Below are positions 11,358-24,250 of a DNA stretch of 64,000 nt, piece after piece. Location: assembly GCA_030068075.1 (NCBI GenBank), contig JAINVK010001252.1, forward strand, positions 1 to 64,000, written 5' to 3'. The stretch comes from Paguma larvata (taxonomy: Eukaryota > Chordata > Mammalia > Carnivora > Viverridae). The position numbers were made by a program, and so were the translations under genes. The notes under the pieces are model-generated. The model did not search any database and was not told the origin of the DNA. It saw only the letters and a program-made list of their open reading frames with translations. Position 1 is the first letter of the stretch. Every line of letters starts with the position of its first letter.

Positions 11358-14300
11358 TATTTGGTGAGAGCGTGAGCGGGGAAGGGAGAGAGAGAATCCA
11401 AAGCAGGCTTCACCCTGGCAGTGTGCTTGAACTCAGGAGCTGTGAAATCATGACCTGAGCTGAAACCAAGAGTCAGACGCTTAACCGACTAAGCCACCCG
11501 GGTGCCCCAATTTTTTCTAATTTTGAGTATTCTAGAGATACCGGTCACTTTTTGATAATGCTGCTGCTTAAATTTAGATATATTTGTGAATCATACGTTT
11601 ATATTTAGGAAAGCTAGAAGTAGGTGAGTAATATCTCAGATCTTTGTCAGATACTACACCTGACTTCCTGGACTCTTCTTTCTTCTTTTCTTTTTACCTT
11701 TTTTTTTTTTTGGCCTTGTAAAGGGAAAACGCTCTAGCTAGTGCTGATTTCGAAGAAGAAATTCACCAAAAACAAGGACAGAAAAGGAGTGCTTCTCAAT
11801 CTGGTATTAAAGCCGGAGATAAAAAAGTACTTGATGATGTAGATCACACAGTTGGAAATCAGAGAAAGAAAGTTGAAATCAACCACGAAGAAGAGAGGTT
11901 AAAGAATGAGAGAACGGTGTTTGTTGGGAATTTGCCTGTCACATGTAATAAGAAGGTAAGCGTGTAAGTTACATGTTGTAAGGATTCAGAGACGTTAATA
12001 ACTCATAACTTTGTTTGCTCTTCCTTTATTGAATAAGTGCATGATTAATAGGTCATTAACAGATAAGCGTCTTTATAAATGATTGCATGAATCTTTCTGT
12101 AGATCGATTCCAGTATATTCCTTCTCCTTTCCGTGCCCGTAGTCACTGTCCTTACTCAGTCTTTTGCAAATCTGCAAAAAGTATCGCAGTGGTCTCCTGA
12201 TTTGTTTTTTTGTTTGTTTGTTTTATTCCTTTCAGCTCTCTCTTCTGTTACATGTCACTACGCAACGTGTACATAAACCTGAAATCATGCTTAGCATAGA
12301 GTAGGGGGCTCAATAAATATTTGTTGTATAAGTGAATGAATACATCCTGAGTTTCTTCCGTTATGTGGGGTTTACTAAACCCAAAACATGCCCTTTACTT
12401 TTACAGTTTACATGTAGCCAAGATTATAAGAGATTCAAAGACAAAAATGCATATCTTATGGATACTAACAAGAATTTGAGATGCGTTTTATGTATATATA
12501 TACACGTACATATAGATATATACATATATAGAGAGATATACATATGTGTGTGTGTATGAAGTATTTTTTGTCTTCCAACTGAGTAGTCAGTTATTCCTGA
12601 AATGTTCTTAAAATAAAACCTGGCAGTAAAAGATTATCAGATGGTTTTACTTAATTCTTTTTTGTAGCACTTACTTGATGTTCTGAAAGTAGACTAAAGT
12701 GTATGTATTTTTTTTTATTTTAGAAGCTGAAGTCATTTTTCAAAGAGTATGGACAGATAGAATCTGTGCGATTTCGTTCTCTGGTATGTTTTCTTCCTGC
12801 CTTGAAATTGCAGATCTTGGAACGTATTGTGTTTAAGCCAGACTGATTAACGTGTTGGTATTAGTGAGATGGAGAGGCTCAACCTTTTGAATCAACAGGT
12901 TCAAATCTAGCCCCGGAGAAGATGTGCTCTTAAGATCTCCTTCTGACTCTTGGACTCTGTTAAGTTGATGAGTTCACACAGTAAAATGGTATCGTTGTTG
13001 GAGAGCGGATGTGTGACTTTTGTTTGTGGAGCGTTACTACGTGTTGAGTAGCATTTCTGGGCTCCAAGGCATTCAATAGAGGAGGTTGGTGTACTGCAGA
13101 CAGGACTTAGGCCCTGAGCATGGGTAGATCAGGTTTTTTTTTTTAATATCAGTTTAATGGTAAACCTTCATAGAAGTATAAAGCTGAGCCCTGTGTAGAC
13201 CGGTCACAGTCATGCTCCTTGGAGCAGGAAATAAGCATCGTTCATGTTTTTTAAATGTAATTAATGGTATTAGAATATAAGAAATGCTTATTCCTTGTGT
13301 CTCACTGCTCTGTCTCACGCGATTCTCTAAAATAGAATTTCTCAGCCTTGACACTATGGACATTTTGTGCCGGATGATTCTTTTGTCGTTGGAGGCTGCC
13401 TGGTGCCTTGTAGGACCTTCAGCGGCATCCCCGGCCTCTAGAGGCCCCCTAGATGCCGGCAGCACCCTCGCCACCCAGACTGTCACATCCCAAAGTTTCT
13501 CCCGTCTTGCCAAATGGCCCCAGAGGACATAACTGCCCACTTCTCTAAAAGTAGACATTTCCCAAGGTTTCGGCACAGTGTCCATAATTTCTATCATGCT
13601 GTTTGTTTCTCACTTTTTTCATAAATGTTTTGTCTGCCCTTCAGAGTCCCATTTCTTGAGATCAAATGCTTGCCTGACTCATCCACTTGGGTGTCTTCTA
13701 GCACCCCAGTTTTCCAGCACGTCTCTCCCCAGCCCCATCCCAGGCCGCAAGTCTCGTCGTTGCCTTGGACTCTTCTTTGGCCCACCCAGCTTGTTCTTTG
13801 TATCCCTATCTGGTTGGTTTTTTTTGTTTGTTTTAATTTTTTTTTAACTTTATTCATTTTTGAGAGACAGAGCATGAGCAAGAGAGGGGAGAGAGAGAGA
13901 GACACAAAATCCCAAGCAGGCTCCAGGTTCCGAGCTGTCAGCACAGAGCCCAATGCAGGGCTCGAACCCACGAACGGTGACGTCATGACCTGAGCCAAAA
14001 TTGGATGCTTAACTGACTGAGCCACCCGGGTGCCCCTCCCTGTCTGTTTATTAGCTGTGGGTTTTTTTCCAAGGAGTCCTTCCTTTTCTGCGTTGTTCCA
14101 CCTAAGTTCTTGTTACCTCTTGCCGGAATAGTCGCAGAGGTTACCTTCAGTCTACCTCTGTCCAACATAGTGCTGTCAACTTAATTTCGCTAAAGTACTT
14201 CTTCCTGGAACTCATGATCATTACACTTACAGATAACACACCACTTGTGCCTGCGCGCGCACACACGCACACACACACACACACACACCACACATACACC

Positions 14301-17198
14301 CCTTGCCTGGTATTGCTTTTGGGGATCTTGCTCTATCCCTGGATTACTGGTCTCTTTGATGACCCTGCTGTGCCTTGTCCAGCACCCCACACTTCATTAG
14401 AGTCCTTATGACCCTTTTCTGTCGTTGTCACATGATTCATCTATCCCACCAGACCGAAAGCTGATTGCAGTTGCCCTGTGTGTCCAGCTCTTCGTGGGTC
14501 ACCAGTACCTGCACATCGTGCACATCAAGCATATGTGGAATTGCCTGAAACCCTTCTGTTTTTCTTGCTGTGAGTGAAATCTGTCCCGGTGCTTAGCCTG
14601 ACGGTCGGCACAGGGTGGCCCTGAGGCCCTGTGTTCCCCTCACGTGACTCTCCTGCAGCCCGGGAGCTGCCCTCGTTGCTGATCAGACACTTGGCTTTCT
14701 CACTCTTCGTTTTGCTCAGTTCATTGGTGGTGTTGGGACTCCTCCTCCGAGTCTCGCATTGCCTAGTTAGATACCGGCTCTTTCAGTAGGCAATTCAAAT
14801 GTTACTTACTCAAGCTTTCCTTTTTATTTTATTTTATTTATTATTATTTTTTTTAATGTTTATTTATTTTTGAGAGAAAGAGACAGAGTGTGAGCAGGGG
14901 AAGGGCAGAGAGAGAGGGAGACACAGAATCTGAAACAGGCTCCAGGCTCTGAGCTGTCAGCACAGAGCCCGACGCCGGGCTCAAACCCACAGACCATGAG
15001 ATCATGACCCAAGCCGAAGTCGGAGGCCCAACCGACTGAGCCACCCAGGCGCCCCTCAAGCTTTCCTTTTTAATACTTCGTGCCATCAAGTGGTATTTTT
15101 GTCACTAAATTGTTTCTGGACCTTATTGCTCTTTGTTACATCTGCTTATTCGTATCTTCAGTACAAAGTAGAGACGCTTGAGCGCTCCCAGCGGGCACCC
15201 AGTAAATGCGTTTGGATGACCTTCATTCACCTGTTGATTGTTCGTTCACTTGGGTGTTTCTCCCGTCTTGCTTGGTGACGCCGTCTGTATTTTTTCAGAG
15301 TTTGCGAATAAGACAGACTGCAAATTTCTTGGTTTTACTATATATGGGATGACTAAGAAAGATTTCCAGAGGACATTTAGAGTAACCGCCCTGAATGAAA
15401 CCGACATTCATGGATGGTGCCGTTCCGCGAACTTGCAGGGCGCCTGTATCTTTTCACCTCTGTCTTCTCAGTACCCGGCCGAGGTGGCCCAGCGCCTCGG
15501 CCAGGATCTCAGGCTTGGCGCATTGCTGACGGTCAGAGTCGCATTGCTGACGGTCAGAGTCGTTGAGTTGCATTTCCATCTCCATAAAGTTTTCCCTCCA
15601 CACCCCCTCACTTCTAAGTAGTACAAAAGTAATACTATATATGGCTGAAAAAAAAGTGAATTTGAATGTAAAGGGGATTCCCTTATTTGCCCAATTAAAG
15701 ATACTGTGATTTTTTTTTTTTTGCCAGCTGGCATAGACAACCCCTTAGATACGTGGATGAAATAATGTCTTTACATTATACGCCAATTTAGTTAGACGTA
15801 TTTAAAATCATACAGAACGTACAAAAATTAAAATCATATAGAATGTACCATAAAATATTAGTATAGAAATGTCGCTTTTTTTCCCCAAGCTCATTTTATA
15901 AATGTTTTCCTTATGTTTTTCATATGCGTCTTTAACCTCCCTGTCCGCTTGTGACCAGAGGCCCCTGTGAGTCATCTGACCCAGGTTGAGGGCACAGTAT
16001 GTTTACTTCAATCTGGATTAAAAGTCATCGCCTGTGAAATATGAATATGGCCCCATATCATTGGAAAGTTTTGTCCTAACCCACCGGATCCCGTTCATAA
16101 AAAGTTAGGACAGTTGTTTCTGATGCCCTAGCGTGTTTTAATTATATCACATCAGAAGAAGATATTTAGAATTCAACTTATTAAAATATAATTAATATAA
16201 AAATATTTCAGATAATGATTTTGCTTTAATACCGCCCCCCATTTTTTTTTCTCTTAAAAGATTCCAGCAGAGGGAACTCTGTCCAAAAAGTTGGCAGCAA
16301 TAAAGTAAGTTAAGCCCGTGTTTTCGTGGGTTTTTATCTGTGGGTAATACATCATACTACTCGACTGTTTTCCTATGTCTGTAATAGCATGTAAGTTTAT
16401 CAGATGTTTGTCTTTAAGCCTTGACATAAATTGTAGAATCACAGGAAGTATTATAAAGTCAGTTGCTAGAAAATGTGCCATGCGAAATTTCAAGGACATT
16501 TAATGGAGCATTGTGTTTGGAAGAGAATAAGAAAGTTTTCTGCCGAAATATTTTAGTGTCAATCATAAATACCACATTTTATCAGTTCTCAGGCACACAT
16601 TTGCCCATATCTTAACATTTTCAAGTCAGGATGCCTCTGAAAATCAGGGGTGCCCCATAGTTGCTGTTGACTGGTCAGGTTTTTCCAGAGAGAATTCGTG
16701 TTCGCTGCTGTCAGTCACCTGGGGGTGCTGCCAGCCAAGACCACTTTCAGCTCTCTGTTTGAAAGTTTGAAAGTAGTGTGGCTGGTGGTTCGTATTCTCC
16801 GGGGATTTTCCCCTACCCTCCTTATCCACCTAGTGCCCCAGACGAGACACAAAAGTTTTCTTCACTCTCCCTTTAGATCTCATGAATTTTTAAAGTTGAC
16901 ATGTAATTGACATATAACATGTACATTTAAGTGTACAGCCTTTATTTCTCATTTACCTTCGGTTCTGTGCAGGGTTTCCTAGTAATCTCTAATCCTGGGT
17001 TATTTTTTTTTCTAAGTAGGATATGAATTAATAGATTTTACAAATAGTGTATATATTAGATATAGGTATGTTAATAGGTATACAGATTACGTCAATATAC
17101 AGATACAGTTATATTAGTTAAAATAATGTACTCTGAAAACGTCGCAGCGTTATTTACAATAGCCAAGATAAGTGGCCATCAGTAGATCATTGGATGCG

Positions 17199-17237
<39 letters not shown>

Positions 17238-20200
17238 AATATTATCCAGGCCTAAAAAAGAGAAAAATCTTTCCATTTTTGACAACGTGGGTGGACCTTG
17301 AAGGCATTATGCTAAGTGAAGTAAGTCAGAGAATGAAAAACAACTCGAAGACACAGAACAGGTGGGTGGTTGCCAGGGGAGGAGGTGGGGGAGAAATGGG
17401 TGTAGGGGGTCAGAAGGTGCAAACTTCCAGGTATAAAATAACTAAGTCACAGGGATGTCACGTACAGCATGGTGACCGTTGTTTAACATTTATTTATTTT
17501 TTGAGACTGTGAGTCGGGGGAGGAGCAGAGAGAGAGGCAGACACAGAATCCGAATCAGGCTCCAGGCTCCGAGCTGTCAGCACAGAGCCCACCTTGGGGG
17601 TCAAACCCATGAACTGTGAGATCATAACCTGAGCTGAAGTCAGACACTTAACCTCAGCCTAAGCCACCCAGGCCCCCTGTGGCTAACTTTTTTTCAGGGT
17701 GTCTTTTAAAGAGCCAAAGTTTTAAATTTTATTGAAGATCCACTTTAGAGAATGCTGGGTTTTGGTGGTCTGGTTGGGGTCCTCTGCTGTCCCGGTCAGC
17801 CTCTGATGCAGACGGGCCCTTTCTGCCTGCGTAGCAGTGCACCTGCCGGTCCTCCCTCCCATGGAAGCCAAACTCTGCCTGTGCCTTTGGTGGATCTTGG
17901 GCTGGAAAACATTTCCCACTCGTTGCCCTTTGGTAGGAGGCGTCCCTTCTCTGGCCACAAGGGTATTCCCTATGCCCTGGGGATGACAGGGCTTCTGTCT
18001 CTGCCCCCGCAGCTCAGCCCTCTCTGTAGGGTGAAGAATCCAGGTGGGTTTTGTGTCCTCCTCACACTTCTTTTCTCCAGCCCACACCCCCCAGGGATGT
18101 CTCTGGGCTCCCACCTGCCCTCAGTTATTCCTGGGGACACCAGCAGAGGTCGGAGGGGCAGAGCCTTTGAGTGGGTGTGAATATGTGTGGGTGGCCTCCA
18201 GAGATTCCATTTCAGGCCCAGCCCACACTCGGCTTTGGCAGTTTATTAAATCCTAGCTGAAATCGGCCCAGCGCCCTCATCCGGCACCAGCTTGTGAGCC
18301 AGTGCTGCCTCCTGTCTCCCTGGATGGACCCGCCCTCACTTAGCCCCCAGGCGGCTTGGTTTCCCTTGGACTTCAGCTCTGGTAGCTTCTACAAAAGTTA
18401 CAATGCTGTAGGTTATCTGGCTGCTTGTTTAGGGGTGGGGATGATGCTGTTCCTGGCTTTCTCCCTTCCGGGTGCGAGTAGGACTCTAGATGTCATTAAT
18501 GCCTAGACCTCTAGATGTCCTTAGTTTTTTTTAATCACCCATCAAGCTTAATACAAAACAGGTTCTTGCCACATAGAAAAGGGGCAGAACTGCATGAATT
18601 CCTCTGTGCCGAGGGATCCTTTCTCATAGAGTGCAGTTAAGAGATTTTTCATTTTAAATTTTTTAGAGAGCGTGTGCGTGCCCAAGTGCAAGTGGGGGAG
18701 GGGCAGAGGCAGAGGGAGGGAACCCCAAGCAGGCTCCGTGCTCCGCGCAGAGCCGGACTCGGGGCTCGATCTCAGGACCCTGGGATCATGACCTGAGCAA
18801 AAATCGAGTCGGACACTTGAACCGACGACGGAGGCACCCAGGTGCCCCCAGTGAAGAGTTTTTAAAGTCACGTTCCATTTAGGCCGTCTTGGCGTTTGTC
18901 TTAGTCTGTTTGGGCTGCTATAACAAAAGGCCACAGACTGGATGGCTTATAAACAATAGAAATTTCTTTCTCACAGTTTCAGAGGCTGGGAGGTCAGAAC
19001 GAAGTGCCAGCATGGTTGCATTCTGGTCAGGTCAGCTTCCTGGTTCATTGCCAGTGCCTTCTCACTGCGTCCTCACGTTTTGTAGTCAAACAGTAAGATA
19101 AAGAAGGGGCCGGGAGCTCTGCGGGGTGTCTTCTTTAAGAGCAGTAGTCTTACTCAAGAGGATTCCACCCTCATGACCTTAGCCACGCCCACAGGCCTCA
19201 CCTTCTGTTACCATCACCTTGGGCATTACATGGATTTCAACATACGAATTTGGGGAGGATGCTAACATTTCAACCCTAGGAGAAGCTGAGTAGGATGTTG
19301 TCGGGAGCTGCGTGCTGCAGGGAAAGAGTAGGGGCTGCGGAGTCGGCTAGGCTTGTCTGAAGGCCTGGGCTGGCCGCTCCTTGCCTTGGGATCGTGGCAC
19401 TTCTGAGTCTCAGCTTCTCTATCCATAAGATCAGAAAAGGAACCCCCATGTCAGAGATGGGAGATTAAATGAATACATACAGTGTCTGACACTGCCCAGT
19501 ATTATATTAGGCATTCCAGCAATCGAAGCTAGTTTTATCAATATAAAACTTTCCGATAGTGTGGTATGTTATTACAGAATGCCGGGAGTAATGCCCTCAC
19601 GTTCCCTAGGACCTCTCTCGATGGTCCTCGCTCGTTTATTAGTGTTTTTACCACTTCAAAAACAATAGGTTCATGTCTTCAGGGAAGACTCTGTGGTCAT
19701 CGCTAGGTCCTTTTTGCTGACTGGCCACATCTCAATGATATGACCATCTTGCAAGCCTAGCGAATTAGCAGGTGGAGGCATTGAGCAGCCGTAGCTGTAG
19801 TCGTTAAAAAAAGAGTGAAAACCAGTCATAACATGCTTCCCGTTGAGCGAACACAGCACTACCTCCAGTCCTGTCAGAGATGTCCAGTCTGAGTCTGAGC
19901 TAACCTCTGGATCCAGCCGTCAATTTGCAGGAAATAGGGAGGCCGGAGGTTGACCTGTACTGTGAGCTTGCAATCAAAAAAATTCAGCCTTTGGAAGATT
20001 CTGTAGGTCGAACAGTAAGGTAAAGAGAGAGATAAAGGCAGAATCCTGCAGACTGAGTAAGACCAAGAATACTTGAAGTCCCCAAATGGCCAACACCAAA
20101 GTATGACCGAGGAATAGACATTGATTGTGATAAAACCACAGAGACACGCGAGCAGATAGCTTCTGGAAAAGTAGGGGTGGCAGTTACCTTTGGAGGGGAG

Positions 20201-23200
20201 GAGGCACAGGGAGAGTCTTGGGGACGGGCAGCGGCTGCAAGGGGGTTGATCTTTAAAGTTTCTCTAAGCTATACACGTTTGTGTAGTTTTTTTCTTCTAG
20301 TAAGAAGGAAAAATCAAGTTGGCGGTCGCATCTGCTTATGTGGTGTTAGGTTCAGAGATGCAGTTAAGATTCTTGTGTCTGGCCTCGTGACATTGCCGTG
20401 GGGGCCCGCTGGCTCTCTCAGAGTGATGACTGATAGGAAGGGGAAGGTTCCATGTTTTATCCGATATCTGTGTAAATCATTCAGTATTTTTTGCGTCATT
20501 ACTAAATATTTATTGAAAGAGAGGAAACTTCTCCCGGGAATTCTTGTCGTATGTGCTGATGGAGAGTAGAAAACAAACTATTTTTTTCGTGACTTCGAGA
20601 TTAACAGATTTTACGTCGTCTTTTTTTTTTTCTTTTCGTATAGACGTAAAATTCATCCTGACCAGAAAAATATTAATGCTTATGTTGTGTTTAAGGATGA
20701 GAGCGCTGCTACAAAAGCACTGAAAAGGTAATTTTCTCTCTTTGAGATTTGAGTAGAATGATTATACTTAAGTATATACGAGGATGTTTTATTCTTTGGT
20801 TTGACTTTAGAGCAAATATTACAGTTAACTCAGCACTCATTTTTAACAACCATTTCCCCCCTTCGTGTTTATAACGCAGAAATGGGGCCCAGTTTGCAGA
20901 TGGATTTCGTATTAGAGTTGATCTGGCCTCCGAGACTTCATCCGTAAGTGGTACTTGACTTGTTTAAAGAACTTAACTAGTGTCTCGTAGGGAGAGATGT
21001 TCTCTCCTGAGCTTTTGCTAGGAGAGGAGTGGAATCATCAGTGAGCACGAGCGATGCCAAGAAGGAAACACTTTGGCCCTCTGAGGTCCCAGCGTTGCTG
21101 CACAGCCTGGCACGAGGACCTTAGTCGATAGCTTCCAAGAACGCAGTACCCCCATGTCTGGTCAAGTGTTCCTAGAGAGTTAGCCTGGAAGGGATGTTGG
21201 AGATCTTCCGGGCCAACACCGTATTTCATATACTGAGATCGAGAAAGTTAAACAACTCAGTTTTTGAGTCCCTGCTCTGTGCCAGGCACGCAGTGCAGAG
21301 ACACAGTCTGAGTTCTGTGGGGCTTCGCAGTACAAAGGTGAAGACAGATGGGCTGATTGTGGCACTTTTTTTTTTTTTTTTTTTTTAATGTGTGTTTATT
21401 TTTGAGAGAGAGCATATGAGCGGGAGCGGGAGAGGGGCAGAGAGAGAGGGAGACCTAGAATCTGAAGCAGGCTCCTGGCCCTGAGCTGTCGGCACAGAGC
21501 CCGACGTGGGGCTTGAGCTCACGAACTGCGAGATCATGACCTGAGCTGAAGCCGGGCGCTTGACCCACTGAGCCACTTCTGATAAATACACAGGATGCTC
21601 TGTCAACTCAGGAAGGGGACACTTGACTTGGGGACATGCTAGCAAGAAGGGACAAAAGAGGGCTTCCAGGAGGAGAACAGGTCTCTATCAGACTTGAGAG
21701 ATGGGTCAGGGTTATCTAGACACAAGAAATTCTAGCCAGTGTATGAGGTGGGGGTGAAAACTTAATTTGCTCAGGGAGTGGCAAGAGCTGGATGCAGTTG
21801 TTACCAGGTAGGGTGAGAAGGGGGGCCGCAGCAAGTTGCCGTTGGAGAAATAGGAGAGGCCAAATCATGAAGACGCTGGTCTGCCGGGCTGAGTCTGGAG
21901 CTTGTCCAGGAGCAGCCCCACAGGGTTAAAGGCAGGAGCGATGGGACTGGATTTGCGATTCACAAAGGTCTCTCCACATGAATGAAGGCTGCTCGTGAGA
22001 GCTCACCACAGAAACCCAGAGCGCATTGTTGTGGGGGTCAGAGTGAGCAGCCGAGGAAGGCCCAAGGCCTGGAAGACATCTCTGGCTTTGATTGTAGACC
22101 TACCCTGAGGGCCAAGTCCATCAGCTGCTCGTGTTATTTGAATTAGATTTTATTAGCACACAACCATACCCATGAGGCTGCTGTAAATGTGCTGTCAAGG
22201 CCAGGAGGGAGGGTAGTTCCACCAGAGACCACTTGGCCCGCAGTGCCCAAAGCACTGCGGTCTGGCCCGGTACAGAGAGAGCTGGCCAGTGTAGCATGCC
22301 TGTCTCGAGCATTGCCGTGTGTTAGTGCTAGCTGTGAACACTAAAACCTGCTTCCTCTGGTGCTTACTCACTTTCAAGAGGGAAGACGAAAGAAACAGAG
22401 TCAAACAAGGGACTGGTGTGTAGTTAGAGCAGTGGAGACCCGTCCGGAACATGGGGTGAGGGAAAGAGTGGATTTTTGGAAGACTTCCATTTTCGGCTCT
22501 AGTGATTTTTATTAACCTTCTTTGTATTTCAGAGGGACAAGAGATCAGTATTTGTGGGGAATCTCCCGTACAGTAAGTTTCAAATAAAGTACCCATTTGT
22601 CATTAAAATAACAGGAAAGTAACAACTGAGTAGTAACGTCATGTTTTGCTTTAAGACTAACTTGATATCTAGTGTAGAGTGTAACTTGAGTGGTCTTCGA
22701 GGGGCCTGCTATATTAACTGTATCATGTTAACTGGCTGTACTGTTACACAGCCCCAGCTTTCAAAGGCGATTCTGTCCTTACTTGTGCTCGGGTTGAATT
22801 CGTTTTTAGAAGTGGAAGAATCTGCAATTGAGGAACACTTTTTGGACTGTGGGAAGATTGTGGCGGTAAGGATTGTGAGAGACCCAGGCACCGGAGTCGG
22901 CAGAGGGTTTGGCTACGTACTCTTCGAGGTATGGGAGACTCGTGTGTTGTCACTGTCCTTTGAAATGTGCCGGAGAGGTTGTCAGTGCTGTTTCAGCTCT
23001 CAGACATAACTGTCACCGTCACCTCCAGATTCCATCGTCAGGAAACGACAGTCCTAACCTGCCATATTAGAGTGCTATTCCTGTAACCACACCTAATCAA
23101 AAGACATTCCGGTTCCCTCTTTCTCCATATTAACATTATTAAATAATGTTTTAGATAATAGGAAAGGTATTAAATCTCTGAATTTCCACCTTCCGTAAAA

Positions 23201-24214
23201 TGGAGGAAAGAATTGACCCGGTCGCACAGGTAGAAGAAAATTTTGCTCTTTGTACAAAATTGGTTATATTTAGTTTACTAAATATGAACCAGTATATCCT
23301 GCCTAATAATATTAGAATATACATACCATGAGAATATACATGCTGCCTGATGGCACTCAAGTTTTTCTCCCTTCCACAAGCATCCATTAATTTTATTTCC
23401 TTCAGTTTTTTTCTGTGCCTTCTTTTTTAAAGTTGAACTTCTGTGGACATAAAATTTTGCCACCTGCTTTGTGTTTTCTGGTGTATAACTATGTTCTTTT
23501 GAACGATGTAATATAATTTATACTGTCTTTTCCCTAATGTTTCTCAAATGTTGGAAATTTGCAGTGTTCTCTATTTTTCCCTATAATAATGAAATTGGGG
23601 TGGTTTTTTTCCTTCAAATGTTTGTGGTTGCTTTTTTTTTTTTGATAGATCGCCAGCGGGCTGTCACTGACTAGGTCAAGATGTATGACCACGTTTAATA
23701 CTCTCGATACGTATTATTACCAGACAGCTCTTGAGAAAGGTTGTCACAGTCTGTGTTGCCATCATTACTGCATTGTAGTGTTTCTCCGTTGTCTACTATT
23801 TTTTTTAAGGTTTACTTATTTATTTTGAGAACGAGCTCGAGTTGGGGAGAGGGATACCAAGCTCGAGTAGGGGAGAGGAATACCAAGCAGTCTCCTGCTG
23901 TCAGCACAGAGCCTGATGCCAGGTCTGTCCCACGAACTGTGAGATCATGACCCGAGCCAAAACCAAGAGTCGCTGCTTAACCACCTGAGCCATTGCGGTG
24001 CCCCTCTGCTGTCTACTGTTACTTGAAAAGTTCATAAAGCCCTTTAGCAAATGTCTCATAAATATTCAGGGTTGTTATTGGTTGTTAGTGGTTCTATATA
24101 AGAATAAAAGAGTAATAGAATTTGGGATCTCAACAAGATCCTGCAGGGGCGCCTGGGTGGCTCAGTCAGTTAAGTGTCCTAACTCTGCGCTGACAGCACA
24201 GAGCCTGCTTGGGA

Positions 24215-24250
<36 letters not shown>

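Larger units (their letters stand above)
8076..11723 (+). other. RBM34: RBM34 intron 3: contents
   Basis: A 3.6 kb intron. It holds an old L1-like 3' remnant (about 8176-8360), an unclassified CT-rich stretch at 8700-9400, a MER2/Tigger relic (9419-9976) split by a SINE, an L2-like 3' end (10550-10745) and SINEs at 10803 and 11320. I see no coding exon in it. Confidence 0.6.
12784..16260 (+). other. RBM34: RBM34 intron 5: contents
   Basis: A 3.5 kb intron with a MER5A copy (13337-13560), two minus-strand SINEs (13830-14036 and 14828-15055), a (CA)n tract near 14265-14290 and a perfect 21-base tandem duplication (15520-15561). The rest is unique. Confidence 0.6.
16305..20643 (+). other. RBM34: RBM34 intron 6: contents
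   Basis: The largest RBM34 intron (4.3 kb). It carries a sense L1 fragment with an internal (CA)n tract (17125-17480), SINEs at 17483 and 18648, a MaLR LTR (18893-19285) and a MIR-like stretch (19340-19530). The 17700-18540 segment is GC-rich unique sequence. Confidence 0.6.

Noticed and set aside
14265..14292. Simple repeats resembling CRISPR-like arrays ((CA)n, (TA)n, (CG)n tracts)
   Set aside because: They are ordinary microsatellites. There are no spaced direct repeats, and this is a mammalian genome.
15301..15621. Possible extra RBM34 exon after a TTTTTTCAG at 15299
   Set aside because: The conserved protein joins exon 5 directly to exon 6 with no missing residues, and this segment has no RBM34-like text.
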